Numbered from the stretch's first letter, positions 33,713 through 42,563 are shown. The stretch: 64,000 nucleotides of DNA from Hymenobacter metallilatus (GCF_003944705.1 NZ_RWIS01000003.1:124001-188000), one strand, 5' to 3'. Numbers and translations are program-made. Notes: generated by a model from the sequence alone, not told the origin.

Positions 33713-34876
33713 GTGCTAAAATTTTTAGAAAAAAGCCGTGCTGCTACCGTCCTGATACTGACGTTGGTAGCGTGGCTGAGCGGCTCGGCTACCGCCTGGG
33801 CCCAACTGGATAACCGGGCTTTTTACAACCGTTTGCCCCTGGGGCCGGGCTACGAGCGGCAGATCCGGTTGGATGTGCAGGGCCTGCTGTTCAATAAGGA
33901 TAACGAGTATTTCAACAAGATTGACCCCGGCCTCACGTATTTTGGGGCACAGCTGGCACCACGGCTGGTGTATTTCCCAGCCAGCAACCTGCGGCTGGAG
34001 GCGGGCATTTTTTTGCAGCGCGACTACGGCACGCGCGGCTTCCGGCAGGTGCGGCCCCTGTTCACACTGAAGTACGCCAACGGCCCGCACCGGCTACTGT
34101 TCGGCAACCTGGAGGGCAGCTTGCAGCACGGCTACATCGAGCCGATGTACGACTTCGAGCGGGTGCTAACCGACCGGCAGGAAGAAGGCACTCAATACCA
34201 GTACCTGACCACCAACACGTTTCTGGATGCCTGGGTGAACTGGCGGCGGCAGCAGTACCGGTACAGCAACTACCAGGAGGAGGTAGCCGGGGGCCTCAGC
34301 CTAGAGCGCCGCCTGCTCGGCGACTCGGCAAGCTGGCTGCTGAAGCTGCCGTTTCAGTTTACGGCTACGCACCGGGGCGGGCAGCTGGACACCGTGGACC
34401 GGCCCCTGCAAACCCTGTTCAACCTGGCTACCGGCCTGCGGGTGCGGCGCGCCCTGGCCGCGCGCTTCGTGCAGGCCGCTCACTTCGATGGCTACGTGAC
34501 CTATTTTCACGATTATTCCTTCACCTACGAGCTGCCCTACAAACGCGGGACCGGGCTCTATCTGAACGCGGGGCTCGATACGCGGCTTTCCAATTTGCAG
34601 CTGGCCTACTGGCAGGGAAGCGGCTACATTTCGCCCCTGGGCGGACGGCTGTACCAGTCGGTATCGGTGTCGGTGGCCGACCCGGGCTACACCGAGAAGC
34701 AGCGGCAACTACTGATTCTGCGGGCCATCAAGGACTACAAGCTGCCCGGCAACGTGGTCCTGACGACCCGTTTCGAGCCGCTGTATGACTTGAACAACGG
34801 CCTGTTCGACTTCTCCTTCGCCCTCTACCTGAATTTCAGCCAGAGCTTCCTGCTGGGCACGGTGCAGGATAAGTAA
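33713..34876 (+). CDS. Predicted outer-membrane beta-barrel protein
   Basis: The 387-residue protein starts at GTG 33713. Its signal peptide (LILTLVAWLSGSATAWAQ) ends near residue 30. The mature part is rich in alternating aromatic and polar strands such as LRLEAGIFLQRDYG, LPFQFTATHRGGQL, TGLYLNAGLDTRLSN and the last strand NGLFDFSFALYLNFSQ. This pattern suggests a barrel of about 14-16 strands, but no named domain was recognised. An upstream TATATTTTG at about 33659 is a near-promoter. It is convergent with the GNAT gene, 13 bases apart. Confidence 0.75.
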   Translation: MLKFLEKSRAATVLILTLVAWLSGSATAWAQLDNRAFYNRLPLGPGYERQIRLDVQGLLFNKDNEYFNKIDPGLTYFGAQLAPRLVYFPASNLRLEAGIFLQRDYGTRGFRQVRPLFTLKYANGPHRLLFGNLEGSLQHGYIEPMYDFERVLTDRQEEGTQYQYLTTNTFLDAWVNWRRQQYRYSNYQEEVAGGLSLERRLLGDSASWLLKLPFQFTATHRGGQLDTVDRPLQTLFNLATGLRVRRALAARFVQAAHFDGYVTYFHDYSFTYELPYKRGTGLYLNAGLDTRLSNLQLAYWQGSGYISPLGGRLYQSVSVSVADPGYTEKQRQLLILRAIKDYKLPGNVVLTTRFEPLYDLNNGLFDFSFALYLNFSQSFLLGTVQDK

Positions 34877-34889
34877 CGGTGGGTTGTCT

Positions 34890-35465
34890 CTAGTCAGGCC
34901 GGCGCAGCGAATAATACAGAATATCGGAGGTGTGGAAAGTATTGAGTGGCCAGGGCCGCGGCCGCGGCGGCAATGGCTGAAAGCCGGCAGCCTCCGCCAC
35001 GGCGCAGCTACGCGGGTTGCTGGTCCGGCACCGGATAAGTAGCCGCCCCGCGTGCAAGGCCTCAAACCCGAACCCGACCACAGCAGCCAGGGCCTCGCGG
35101 GCGTACCCGTGCCCTTCGGCCTCTGCGGCCAGGTAGTACCCAATTTCGGCGGTGACGGGAGGGGCCCAATTGGGTTTCAGGCTGATGTCGCCGAGGTAGC
35201 GCTGGGTTTGCTGCTGCCAGATGCCCAGCACGTACAGCCGGCCCGCGGCCCAGTCGTGGCGGAACTGGGTGAGTACCTGCCCGGCTGCGGTAGTAGTCGG
35301 CGTGGCTGCTTCCCGGGCCGGAAACGCGGGCCGCAGCCGGGCGCGGTTTTCCTGAATCAGGCGAAAGAACTCGTCGGCATCGGATGGCAGGTAGGGGCGG
35401 AGCACGAGCCGCGCCGTGTGCAGCGGGGTGGCCGGTGGAGCAGGAAAGGGCGGAGCAGCGTACAT
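34890..35465 (-). CDS. GNAT-family N-acetyltransferase, RimJ/RimL type
   Basis: The protein is 191 residues from the ATG at 35465. It begins with TARLVLRPYLPSDADEFFRLI, the alpha1 region of RimJ/RimL/SpeG-like enzymes. The acetyl-CoA binding segment is EAEGHGYAREALAAVVGFGF. The C-terminal part has RTSNPRSCAVAEAAGFQPL. It acetylates an amine, possibly a ribosomal-protein N-terminus or small molecule. The upstream start at 35489 would add eight residues. Confidence 0.88.
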   Translation of the reverse strand: MYAAPPFPAPPATPLHTARLVLRPYLPSDADEFFRLIQENRARLRPAFPAREAATPTTTAAGQVLTQFRHDWAAGRLYVLGIWQQQTQRYLGDISLKPNWAPPVTAEIGYYLAAEAEGHGYAREALAAVVGFGFEALHAGRLLIRCRTSNPRSCAVAEAAGFQPLPPRPRPWPLNTFHTSDILYYSLRRPD

Positions 35466-35652
35466 GATTTCGGGAAAGAACCAGGGCATACTACGCGAAA
35501 AGCCTCAAGGGGAGCCATTTTGCCATCATCACAAGCTCGACAGTGGAAACTCCGCTAGGTGCAAATCGTTCAGGAGAAAGGCTGTTGGCTGCCTGGAGCG
35601 GGTTTCAACTCTTCGGGAGCCAGCATTATTCTTTCACTTTACATTCTGTATC

Positions 35653-36537
35653 ATGTCAGCAAGACTCGCCAATAAAGTAGCCATTGTAACGGGTGGCGGT
35701 TCCGGTATCGGGGAAGCCATCAGCAAGCGTTTTGCCCGGGAAGGAGCCGCCGTGGTGGTGGTAGGGCTGGAATCGGACCCGGTGCGGGAGGTAGTGGATG
35801 AAATTCTGGCCGAGGGCGGCCGGGCCATTGGCTACCTCGGCGACATTGCCGAGGAGGCGGTGGCCGCGGCCTGCGTGAAAGCCACCGTGAAAGAGTTTGG
35901 CAAACTCGATATCCTCATCAACAACGCCGGCGTGTTTCCGGCCACGGCGGAGCTGGACAAATATCCGGTGGAGGCCTTCGAGTATATGATTAAGAACAAC
36001 ATTTACTCGGTGTTTATGATGAGCCGGGCGGCCCTGCCCGAGCTGCAAAAAACCAAGGGCAACATTGTGTCGGCTGGCTCGGAAGCGGGCCACATGGGCT
36101 CCCCCATGATTACGCCCTACGGCGGTACTAAGGCCTGGGTAATGACCTTCAGCAAGGGCCTGGCCGTGGAGCAGGCCAAGCACGGGGTGCGCGTGAACTG
36201 CGTAGGTCCCGGCCCCATCGACACGGCCTGGACGCACAAGGAAACCGGCCCCATGAATCAGAAAATGGAGAAAAATACGGTAGCCGGCGTACCCCTGGGC
36301 CGCCGGGGCACGCCCGAGGAGGTGGCCAACGTGTACCTGTTCCTGGCCTCCGACGAAGCCAGCTACGTAACCGGGGCCACGTATTTCGTGGATGGAGGCG
36401 TCACCATCTCCAAAAGTGCCGCCGGGGAGGAGGTACCCGCCCACCTCAAGCAGCAGCCCGCCGGCCAGCTCAACCTCCAGCACAGCAAGGAAGGCAACAC
36501 CAAAGTGCGCGAAGAGGCTCTGGCCTCCATGAACTGA
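35653..36537 (+). CDS. SDR-family oxidoreductase (classical type)
   Basis: The protein is 294 residues from the ATG at 35653. It has the cofactor motif TGGGSGIG (residues 13-20), NNAGV, a catalytic Ser in VSAGSEAG and YGGTK for the Tyr-Lys pair, plus VNCVGPGPIDT. A C-terminal extension after SYVTGATYFVDGGVT adds about 45 polar residues. Substrate unknown; quinone-like or sugar-derived alcohols are common in this subgroup. The reading frame is open from 35416, but that stretch overlaps the divergent gene's start region and has no family match. A nested hairpin structure follows. Confidence 0.9.
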   Translation: MSARLANKVAIVTGGGSGIGEAISKRFAREGAAVVVVGLESDPVREVVDEILAEGGRAIGYLGDIAEEAVAAACVKATVKEFGKLDILINNAGVFPATAELDKYPVEAFEYMIKNNIYSVFMMSRAALPELQKTKGNIVSAGSEAGHMGSPMITPYGGTKAWVMTFSKGLAVEQAKHGVRVNCVGPGPIDTAWTHKETGPMNQKMEKNTVAGVPLGRRGTPEEVANVYLFLASDEASYVTGATYFVDGGVTISKSAAGEEVPAHLKQQPAGQLNLQHSKEGNTKVREEALASMN

Positions 36538-36544
36538 ATCTCGG

Positions 36545-36727
36545 ATTCGACGGATGTTGTGGACGATGGTGGCACCCGCTGTAGCCTCTGCCATGAACCG
36601 TTCTACTGATAAACGACATATAAAAAAGGCTTGCCAGTAGGCAAGCCTTTTTTATTGTAGTGTTGGCGGATGGCGCAGGGCAGAAGCTACAGCAGGTGCC
36701 ACCATCGTCCCACAACATCCGTCGAAT
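36545..36727. repeat. Large inverted repeat enclosing a terminator
   Basis: Arms of 48 and 49 bases (36545-36592 and 36679-36727) are complementary except for one indel and two mismatches. They flank a separate terminator hairpin at 36621-36654. A cruciform or a long transcript stem is expected. The arms begin ATTCGACGGATGTTGTGG. Confidence 0.9.
36621..36654. terminator. Bidirectional terminator inside the inverted repeat
   Basis: An A-run, a GGCTTGCC/GGCAAGCC stem and a T-run make a standard bidirectional terminator between the SDR gene and the convergent hypothetical gene. Confidence 0.9.
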
Positions 36728-36734
36728 CAGTGGT

Positions 36735-37175
36735 CTATTTTTGCAGCTCTGCGCCAATACCGGAGCGGGACTGGGGCGGGCTGCCCAAGGCCTGCTGGTT
36801 ACGCATCACATTTACCTGCCGGGCGGCTTCGTTAAAGTATTCCAAACGGCGGATGAGCATTTCCTTGGTGAGCACGCGGCCCTCCGGGGTACGCATCATG
36901 GCTTTCTTGTCGTCCAGAATACGCTGTAGCAGCGCCTCGTTGCCGGCTTCATTCTGGCGGAACTGGGCATAAAATTCGCGCAGCCGCTCCAGGGGCGTGT
37001 CGGTGGTGAGGCGGAACTGGCCGCCACCTTGGTTGAGCACTTCACTCAGCACGTACACCTCCAGCGGCAAGGAAGTGTTCAGGGCAGTGGCGCGTACATC
37101 CAGCCCCGCCTCCAGGCCGCTGATAATAATTTCCAGGTTGCGCTCAAATTGCTGGTAGTAACCGGCTGCTTCCAT
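36735..37175 (-). CDS. Hypothetical cytoplasmic helical protein, downstream of moxR
   Basis: The 146-residue protein opens MEAAGYYQQFERNLEIIISG, has no signal peptide and is mostly helical and charged. The last 20 residues are low-complexity (PPQSRSGIGAE). I do not recognise the family. It is the last gene of a run PPIase-PPIase-MoxR-this gene, and its ATG follows a repeat directly. Its neighbour suggests a role as a MoxR partner or substrate adapter, but that is speculation from context. Confidence 0.72.
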   Translation of the reverse strand: MEAAGYYQQFERNLEIIISGLEAGLDVRATALNTSLPLEVYVLSEVLNQGGGQFRLTTDTPLERLREFYAQFRQNEAGNEALLQRILDDKKAMMRTPEGRVLTKEMLIRRLEYFNEAARQVNVMRNQQALGSPPQSRSGIGAELQK

Positions 37176-37180
37176 TTTTG

Positions 37181-37282
37181 AATTAAAAATTATGAATTAA
37201 AAATTAAAAATGGATACAAATGAACTGTGCGCTTGTGGGCTCTAACGGCTCATTTTTAATTCATCATTTTTAATTTTTAATT
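37181..37282. repeat. AATTAAAAATT-word inverted repeat filling the gap after moxR
   Basis: Two 32-base arms (37181-37212 and 37251-37282) made of AATTAAAAAT and TGAATTAAAAAT words are near-complementary. The right arm ends three bases before the moxR stop codon, and the left arm starts five bases before the downstream start codon. The 102-base gap is thus almost entirely repeat. Confidence 0.85.
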
Positions 37283-37285
37283 GAT

Positions 37286-38248
37286 TCAAAGGAGTTCTTT
37301 TACAATTTGGTCTACTGTTACGCCTTCGGCTTCCGCCTTGAAGTTGCGCACGAGGCGGTGGCGCAAAATGGGCAGGGCTACGGCTTTCACATCTTCAATA
37401 TCGGGCGAGTATTTGCCGTGGATGAGGGCGTGGCACTTGGCCCCCACAATGAGATGCTGGGAAGCCCGGGGGCCGGCGCCCCACTCCAGTAGCTGCGTGG
37501 CGCGGGCGGCTGCGCGGCCGGTATTAGGCCGGGTTTTATGCACCAGACTCACGGCGTATTCCACTACGTTGTCGGCCACGGGTACGCGGCGGACTAAGTG
37601 CTGGAACGCCTCAATCTCGTCGGCGTGCAATACTTTGTTCACGGTGGGCTTGGTGTCGGAAGTAGTATTCTTCACGATTTGCAGCTCAGCCTCATAGCTG
37701 GGGTAGCCCAGCTCGATGTTGAACATGAAGCGGTCCAGCTGAGCCTCGGGCAGGGGGTAGGTACCCTCCTGCTCGATAGGGTTCTGGGTGGCCAGCACAA
37801 AGAACGGACGCTGCAAGGGGTACCGCTTGCCGGCCACCGTCACGGCATATTCCTGCATACTTTCCAGCAGAGCGGCCTGGGTTTTGGGCGGCGTCCGGTT
37901 AATTTCGTCGGCCAGCACGATGTTGGCGAAGATGGGACCCGGCACGAAGTGAAAGTCGCGCTGCTGGTTAAGCGTTTCCGAGCCCACGATGTCGGACGGC
38001 ATCAGGTCGGGCGTGAACTGCACCCGGTTGAAGGAAAGGTCCAGCGAGTCGGCAATGGTTTGGATGAGCAGGGTTTTGGCCAGCCCGGGCACGCCCACTA
38101 ACAGGCAGTGCCCCTGCGAAAACACGGCCGTCAGCACCAGCTCCACTACTTCCTCCTGCCCGATAATCACCTTACCGATTTCCTGGCGGAGTTTCTGGTA
38201 GGAGCGGGCCAGCGCGTCGGCGGCTTCTTTATCGGAGGAAAAAGGCAT
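37286..38248 (-). CDS. MoxR-family AAA+ ATPase
   Basis: The 320-residue protein is a MoxR-type ATPase. Its core has Walker A GVPGLAKT, Walker B VLADEINRTPPKTQAALLE, the sensor segment FFVLATQNPIEQEGTYPLPEAQLDRF and arginine-finger-type residues. A C-terminal lid domain contains GAGPRASQHLIVGAKCHALI. Such ATPases act as chaperones that insert cofactors or assemble proteins, usually beside DUF58 and VWA-domain genes; those are absent here. It sits in an operon-like run with two isomerase genes, so it may help in envelope protein maturation. Confidence 0.93.
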   Translation of the reverse strand: MPFSSDKEAADALARSYQKLRQEIGKVIIGQEEVVELVLTAVFSQGHCLLVGVPGLAKTLLIQTIADSLDLSFNRVQFTPDLMPSDIVGSETLNQQRDFHFVPGPIFANIVLADEINRTPPKTQAALLESMQEYAVTVAGKRYPLQRPFFVLATQNPIEQEGTYPLPEAQLDRFMFNIELGYPSYEAELQIVKNTTSDTKPTVNKVLHADEIEAFQHLVRRVPVADNVVEYAVSLVHKTRPNTGRAAARATQLLEWGAGPRASQHLIVGAKCHALIHGKYSPDIEDVKAVALPILRHRLVRNFKAEAEGVTVDQIVKELL

Positions 38249-38261
38249 AGAATCGTTTTAC

Positions 38262-38343
38262 GTTGTTAGTTGTTGGTTGTCAGATGCTTATTGTTAGCAG
38301 GCAGGAAATGACTGACAACTGACAACCAGCAACTAACAACTAA
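38262..38343. repeat. GTTGTTAGTTG-word inverted repeat overlapping a stop codon
   Basis: The left arm (38262-38283) and the right arm (38319-38340) match with one mismatch over 22 bases. The right arm extends with more ACTGACA and AACTAAC words. The stop codon of the SurA-like gene (38340-38342) lies inside this arm. The repeat fills the gap to the moxR start. Confidence 0.85.
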
Positions 38344-39728
38344 TTAACGGCATTCAGCAGCTGGCAGCCGGAATATTCGGGGTCGACTTCCAGGTACACG
38401 GTGCCGCGGTTCTGGGCAAACCAGGCGTCAAGGGCTTTGTTTTTCTTCTCGTTGAGGGCCGCGGCAGCAATTTTCTGGTAATCGTCCTGAATGTTGGCCT
38501 GGTGAGGTGCGGAGTTCGATTTCAGATAAAGAATCCGCACGGCGTCCTTGCCGTCTTCGGTACGGTAGGGAAGGGGCGGGGTGATGCTGCCCACCTTCAT
38601 CGTATCGATGGTAAAGAAAATGGCGGGGTCCAGCTGGTCGAGGGGCAGGTAGGTGCTGGCGTCGCGGCGGTTTTGCAGCATCCCGCCGTTGCCCCCGCTG
38701 GTTTTATCGTCGGAATTGTCCTTGGCAGCTTTGGCAAATGAGATGCTGTCGGCCAGGATGCGGCGGCGCAGCTTGGCCAGCTCCAGGGCCGCGTCGTTGG
38801 TGTCGGTGCTGCCGGTTTCGGGCTTGATGAGGATGTGACGGGTGCTGTAGGAGTCGCCCTTGCGCTCAATGAGCTGAATCAGGTGAAAGCCGAACTGCGA
38901 CTCTACGATGGGCGACAGGCCGCCGGGCTCCAGGCGCAGCGCCGCGGCTTCGTACTCCGGCACCAGCTCCCGACGCTTGAAAAAGCCCAGGTACCCGCCC
39001 TGCACCGCCGAGCCGGGATCCTGAGAAAACTGTTTAGCCAGGGTGGCAAAGTCCTCGCCGGCCACAATACGGGCCCGCAGGTCGTTGAGCTTGGCCTGCG
39101 CCGCCTGCTTGGCCTTGTTGTTGGTCTTGGCCACCTTCACAATCTCCCCAATTTCCACCTCGGTGGAGTAGTAGGGTAGGCTGTCCTTCGGAATGCGGTT
39201 GAAGTACTGCTTCACCTCCCGGGGCGTCACGGATACTTTGCCGGCAATCTGGTCCTGCATCTTCTGCTGAATCAGCTGCTCCTTCACCTGCACCCGCAGC
39301 TCCTCTTTCAGCTGTTTCAGGGGCTTGTTGTAGTACTCCTCCAGCTTCTTCTCGGAACCAATCTGCTGCACGAAATAGGCCATGCGGCGGTCCAGCTCAC
39401 TTTTTACCTGCGCGTCTTCCACCACCACCGAGTCAGTTTCGGCCTTGGCCAGCAGCAGCTTGTTGAGGGCCAGGCTCTGCAGAATGCGGCATTTAATATC
39501 GGGTGCCAGCATTTTGCCTTCGGCGCGGGCTACCTCCTGGGCATAAATGGTTTCCAAGTCGGAGCGGAGCACAATCTGGTTGTCTACCTTGGCAATGATG
39601 CCATCCACCACTTTTTGCCCTACCGGGCGGCCAATACCCAGCTGGGCGTAGCTGGCCGAAACCGAAGCGGCCAGCAGCAGAGCACTCAGCAGTGCCTTCC
39701 GGACCGATACTCGCAATACTTGAATCAT
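38340..39728 (-). CDS. SurA-like periplasmic peptidyl-prolyl isomerase
   Basis: The protein is 462 residues from the ATG at 39728 (MIQVLRVSVRKALLSALLLAASVSASYAQ as signal peptide). The SurA_N-like region opens GQKVVDGIIAKVDNQIVLRSDLE. Two parvulin-type rotamase modules follow: FATLAKQFSQDPGSAVQGGYLGFF ... IVESQFGFHLIQLIER and YSTRHILIKPET ... LQNRRDASTYL. It probably helps outer-membrane proteins fold. The reading frame is open back to 39983, but that stretch has no conserved sequence. The stop codon lies in the word repeat. Confidence 0.9.
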   Translation of the reverse strand: MIQVLRVSVRKALLSALLLAASVSASYAQLGIGRPVGQKVVDGIIAKVDNQIVLRSDLETIYAQEVARAEGKMLAPDIKCRILQSLALNKLLLAKAETDSVVVEDAQVKSELDRRMAYFVQQIGSEKKLEEYYNKPLKQLKEELRVQVKEQLIQQKMQDQIAGKVSVTPREVKQYFNRIPKDSLPYYSTEVEIGEIVKVAKTNNKAKQAAQAKLNDLRARIVAGEDFATLAKQFSQDPGSAVQGGYLGFFKRRELVPEYEAAALRLEPGGLSPIVESQFGFHLIQLIERKGDSYSTRHILIKPETGSTDTNDAALELAKLRRRILADSISFAKAAKDNSDDKTSGGNGGMLQNRRDASTYLPLDQLDPAIFFTIDTMKVGSITPPLPYRTEDGKDAVRILYLKSNSAPHQANIQDDYQKIAAAALNEKKNKALDAWFAQNRGTVYLEVDPEYSGCQLLNAVN

Positions 39729-39920
39729 GGAATGTTCCGTAATGCTTCCGGGTGCAACGGGAGTTGCGGAAGCCAGACAGCCGGCAAAACGCCAAAAGCT
39801 GCCCGTAAATTTCATCATAAATCCTTTCTCTGGCAAAAACGCGGCTGCGCCCTTGAATTGTGCCGGCTTGCTGCCGGAGAGAGTAGATTTTGTGAGAAAG
39901 GGTTGCAGGAGGGGGAGGAG

Positions 39921-40077
39921 GTAGTTAGATAAAGGATGAAGGATAATGGATAAAGGACCTTGCTTCACCTGAACGACCATCATATCAACGGCTCATTCCA
40001 GCGTGAGAAGGTCCTTCACAGGGTGCAGGATGCCGGCCCTTCGTCCTTTATCCTTCATCCTTTATCCAACTACCTAC
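39921..40077. repeat. GGATAAAGGATG-word inverted repeat touching a stop codon
   Basis: The left arm (about 39921-39960: GATAAAGGATGAAGGATAA words) is matched by the right arm (about 40043-40077). The outermost GTAGTTA is also inverted. The stop codon of the upstream PPIase gene (40074-40076) is part of the outer end. It occupies the gap upstream of the SurA-like gene. Confidence 0.8.
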
Positions 40078-42374
40078 TTCGTTACCAGCTTATCAACCTC
40101 AGGCTGGTTGATTTTTACCGGGTACTTCTCGCGCAGCTGTCCTATCCACTGTTTTTCCAGGTAGTTCTGGTAGTCACTGGTGGCTTGGCCGCGGGCTTCG
40201 GCCAGGGTTTTGGGGCCGGCGGGTAGCTGCTTTTCCACCTGCACGGCGTAGTAGCGGCCATCCTGCTGGGTGGTGTAGGTGCCGGGGGCATTGCTCAGGA
40301 ACTGGTCCACGGCCTTGTTGTCGCCCTTCTGGAAATTGCGCTGCTGCACCTGCACGGCCAGCGGATTCTGAGCGTTCAGGCTTTCCTCCAGGGCCGTGGG
40401 GTTGGTGGTCGTCACGGTAAGCAGGGCCGTGCCTTCGGGGGCCGGCTTACTGGCCGTAGTGATTTTAATCCGGTCGGCAGGGACACCTTTGGCGGTGAGG
40501 TACTTCACCACGCTGGCGGCCCGGCTGGCCGCAACGGCCGGTTTTTCGCCGCGCTTGGTCTGGCCGGTTACGGTGAGGGCCAGCGCCGGGTCGGCGGCTA
40601 GGCGGCTGGCCAGGAAGTCGAGCGGGGCCCAGTTGGCTTTCAGCAGCTCGGCGGTGCCAGGGCGGAAGGTGGCCGCAGCGGGCAAGCCCTGCCGCACTAC
40701 AAACCGGCCGGCTTTCAACTGCTGCTGAGCCTTAGCAAGTAGCTCCGGCGAGGCGGCGCTGATAACGGTGGCCTGCACCCGGGGCTCCCACTGGTATTTG
40801 GCCTGGTTTTCAGTAAAGAACTGCTGCAAACCCACGGTGTCCTCAATGGCCTTACTCCATACTTTCTCGTCCATCAGCTGGAATAGCAGAATACCGTCCC
40901 GGTACTCCTTCACCAGCATACGGTAGTCCTCGTACTTATTTTCCAGGTTGGCCTTCTCGAATTCGGTGAGGCTTTGCTCCACGTACTGGTCGTAGAGCTG
41001 CTGGGCCACAAAACGTGGCTCCGAGCCGGGGCGGGGGCGCTGATTTTGCTGGGCGTAGGTAAGGAAGTCCTTCACCAGGTAGGACTTGCCGCCAATGCTG
41101 AACAGCGTTGTGTTGTCGGTGGGCAGCTGCTTGGCTTTTACGGGCACGGTGGGCGCCGAATAGGCGTACCGGCCGCTCACCAGGGCCGTATCCACGCGGC
41201 TGAACATGTAGTCCTTGGCGGCCTGGTTTTCGGTAAAGCTGTTCTCGGTGCGCACGCGCTTGAGGAAGGCGGCCTTGTTCAGTTCGGAGCGGGAATCCTT
41301 AGCCACCTTGCTTTTGAGGGTAGGCTCCATGGCCTCAAACGTGGGCACGGGCTGCTTCTCAATCAGCCGGATAATGTGCCAGCCGTAGGGCGTCTGGATG
41401 GGCTGGGAAATATCCCCGGGCTTGCGGAGCTTGAAGGCAGCTTCCTCGAAGCTGGGAATCATGCGGCCGGTACCGAAGGGCGGCAGCTCGCCCCCGTTGG
41501 CCGCCGAGCCGGCGTCTTCCGAAAACTGGGCTACGGTTTTCTCCCAGCTGGCGCCCTGCTTGGTGAGGCGGCTGTAGAGCTCATCCACCTTCTTTTTGGT
41601 GGTCACGGAGTCGGCGGCGGGCATACCGGGCGTGGTCCGGATCATGAGGTGGGCCACTTTGATTTCACCCTGGGCCGGGCGCACATCATTCACCTTGATG
41701 ATGTGGTAACCAAAGCGCGTACGCACCGGCTGCGACACCTGCCCCACCGGCGTGCTGTATGCCACTGACTCGAAGGGGTACACCATCTGCATGGCCGTGA
41801 AGTAGCCCAGCTTGCCGCCGTTTTCCGCGGCCGAAGGGTCTTCGGAGGTTTCGCGGGCTACTTTGGCAAAATCCTCGCCGCCGGTTACACGCTGGCGCAG
41901 GGCCGTAATTTTCTGATAAGCGGCCAGCGTGTCTTTGGGGCTGGCGTCGGGCGTAATCCGAATCAGAATGTGGGAGGCGCTGACCTCCTTGCTCATCCGG
42001 TCGTAGGCCTCGCGCACCAGCTTATCGGTTACGCTTTTCTCGGTGAGGTAGGGCTGGGCCAGCTGCTGGCGGTAGCCGTCCAGCTCCCGCTTGAAGGCCT
42101 GGGTAGTATCAAGGCCGCGCTGCTCGGCTTCCAGCACCTTCAGCTTAAAGTTGGTGTAGAGGTCCAGGTACTCCTGTACGCTGGCTTTGGTGCCGTATTC
42201 TGGGGCGGTACTGTTGTTTTTGCGGTACACATACGCAAACTCCGACGCCGGTACTTCGGTGGTGCCCAGGGTTTCAACGGCGGGTACCACCGCTTTGGTA
42301 GTGGGTTTAGTGGTTTGGCACCCGGCCAAAAAAGCAGCCGCGGCGGTGCCGACAAGCAAAAAGCGTGTATGCAT
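40074..42374 (-). CDS. Large parvulin-type PPIase lipoprotein, multi-domain
   Basis: The protein is 766 residues from the ATG at 42374. MHTRFLLVGTAAAAFLAGCQ gives a lipobox (LAGC, Cys19), so it is a lipoprotein. Two parvulin domains are obvious (about 125-230 and 235-350), each with the G-GYF/FGYHII or YGWHIIRL hallmark. A C-terminal region follows. Around residues 590-640 there is an OmpA-like stretch (ALALTVTGQTKRGEKP, then SRAASVVKYLTAKGVPADRI). Its place before the SurA-like gene is consistent with a PpiD/SurA-like role in the outer membrane chaperone set. Confidence 0.88.
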   Translation of the reverse strand: MHTRFLLVGTAAAAFLAGCQTTKPTTKAVVPAVETLGTTEVPASEFAYVYRKNNSTAPEYGTKASVQEYLDLYTNFKLKVLEAEQRGLDTTQAFKRELDGYRQQLAQPYLTEKSVTDKLVREAYDRMSKEVSASHILIRITPDASPKDTLAAYQKITALRQRVTGGEDFAKVARETSEDPSAAENGGKLGYFTAMQMVYPFESVAYSTPVGQVSQPVRTRFGYHIIKVNDVRPAQGEIKVAHLMIRTTPGMPAADSVTTKKKVDELYSRLTKQGASWEKTVAQFSEDAGSAANGGELPPFGTGRMIPSFEEAAFKLRKPGDISQPIQTPYGWHIIRLIEKQPVPTFEAMEPTLKSKVAKDSRSELNKAAFLKRVRTENSFTENQAAKDYMFSRVDTALVSGRYAYSAPTVPVKAKQLPTDNTTLFSIGGKSYLVKDFLTYAQQNQRPRPGSEPRFVAQQLYDQYVEQSLTEFEKANLENKYEDYRMLVKEYRDGILLFQLMDEKVWSKAIEDTVGLQQFFTENQAKYQWEPRVQATVISAASPELLAKAQQQLKAGRFVVRQGLPAAATFRPGTAELLKANWAPLDFLASRLAADPALALTVTGQTKRGEKPAVAASRAASVVKYLTAKGVPADRIKITTASKPAPEGTALLTVTTTNPTALEESLNAQNPLAVQVQQRNFQKGDNKAVDQFLSNAPGTYTTQQDGRYYAVQVEKQLPAGPKTLAEARGQATSDYQNYLEKQWIGQLREKYPVKINQPEVDKLVTK

Positions 42375-42505
42375 ACAGTAGGGTAGGAATCGGACGAAGC
42401 AGGGCAACCAACCAGGAAAAGCTCCTCATACAGAAAGCTGCCTGTCGCAATTTTACGGATTTTTTTCCGGGTGCCGGAAGGGAAAGGTGTTGGATGCGGC
42501 CCCGC

Positions 42506-42536
42506 AAAAAAAGCACCCCGCGAGCGGAGTGCTTTT
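42506..42536 (-). terminator. Terminator of partner-switching operon
   Basis: The AAAAGCAC hairpin is followed on the minus strand by a T-run, and lies 28 bases after the stop of the ATP-binding kinase gene. Confidence 0.8.
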
Positions 42537-42563
42537 GACGTGGGCCTCAGCTATAACGTGGCT

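Noticed and set aside
35416..35652. An upstream extension of the SDR gene frame
   Set aside because: It runs through the start region of the divergent GNAT gene, and the cofactor motif begins only after the ATG at 35653.
37181..37282. A CRISPR-like array
   Set aside because: The words are short and degenerate, lie in inverted order, and have no spacers of uniform length and no cas genes.
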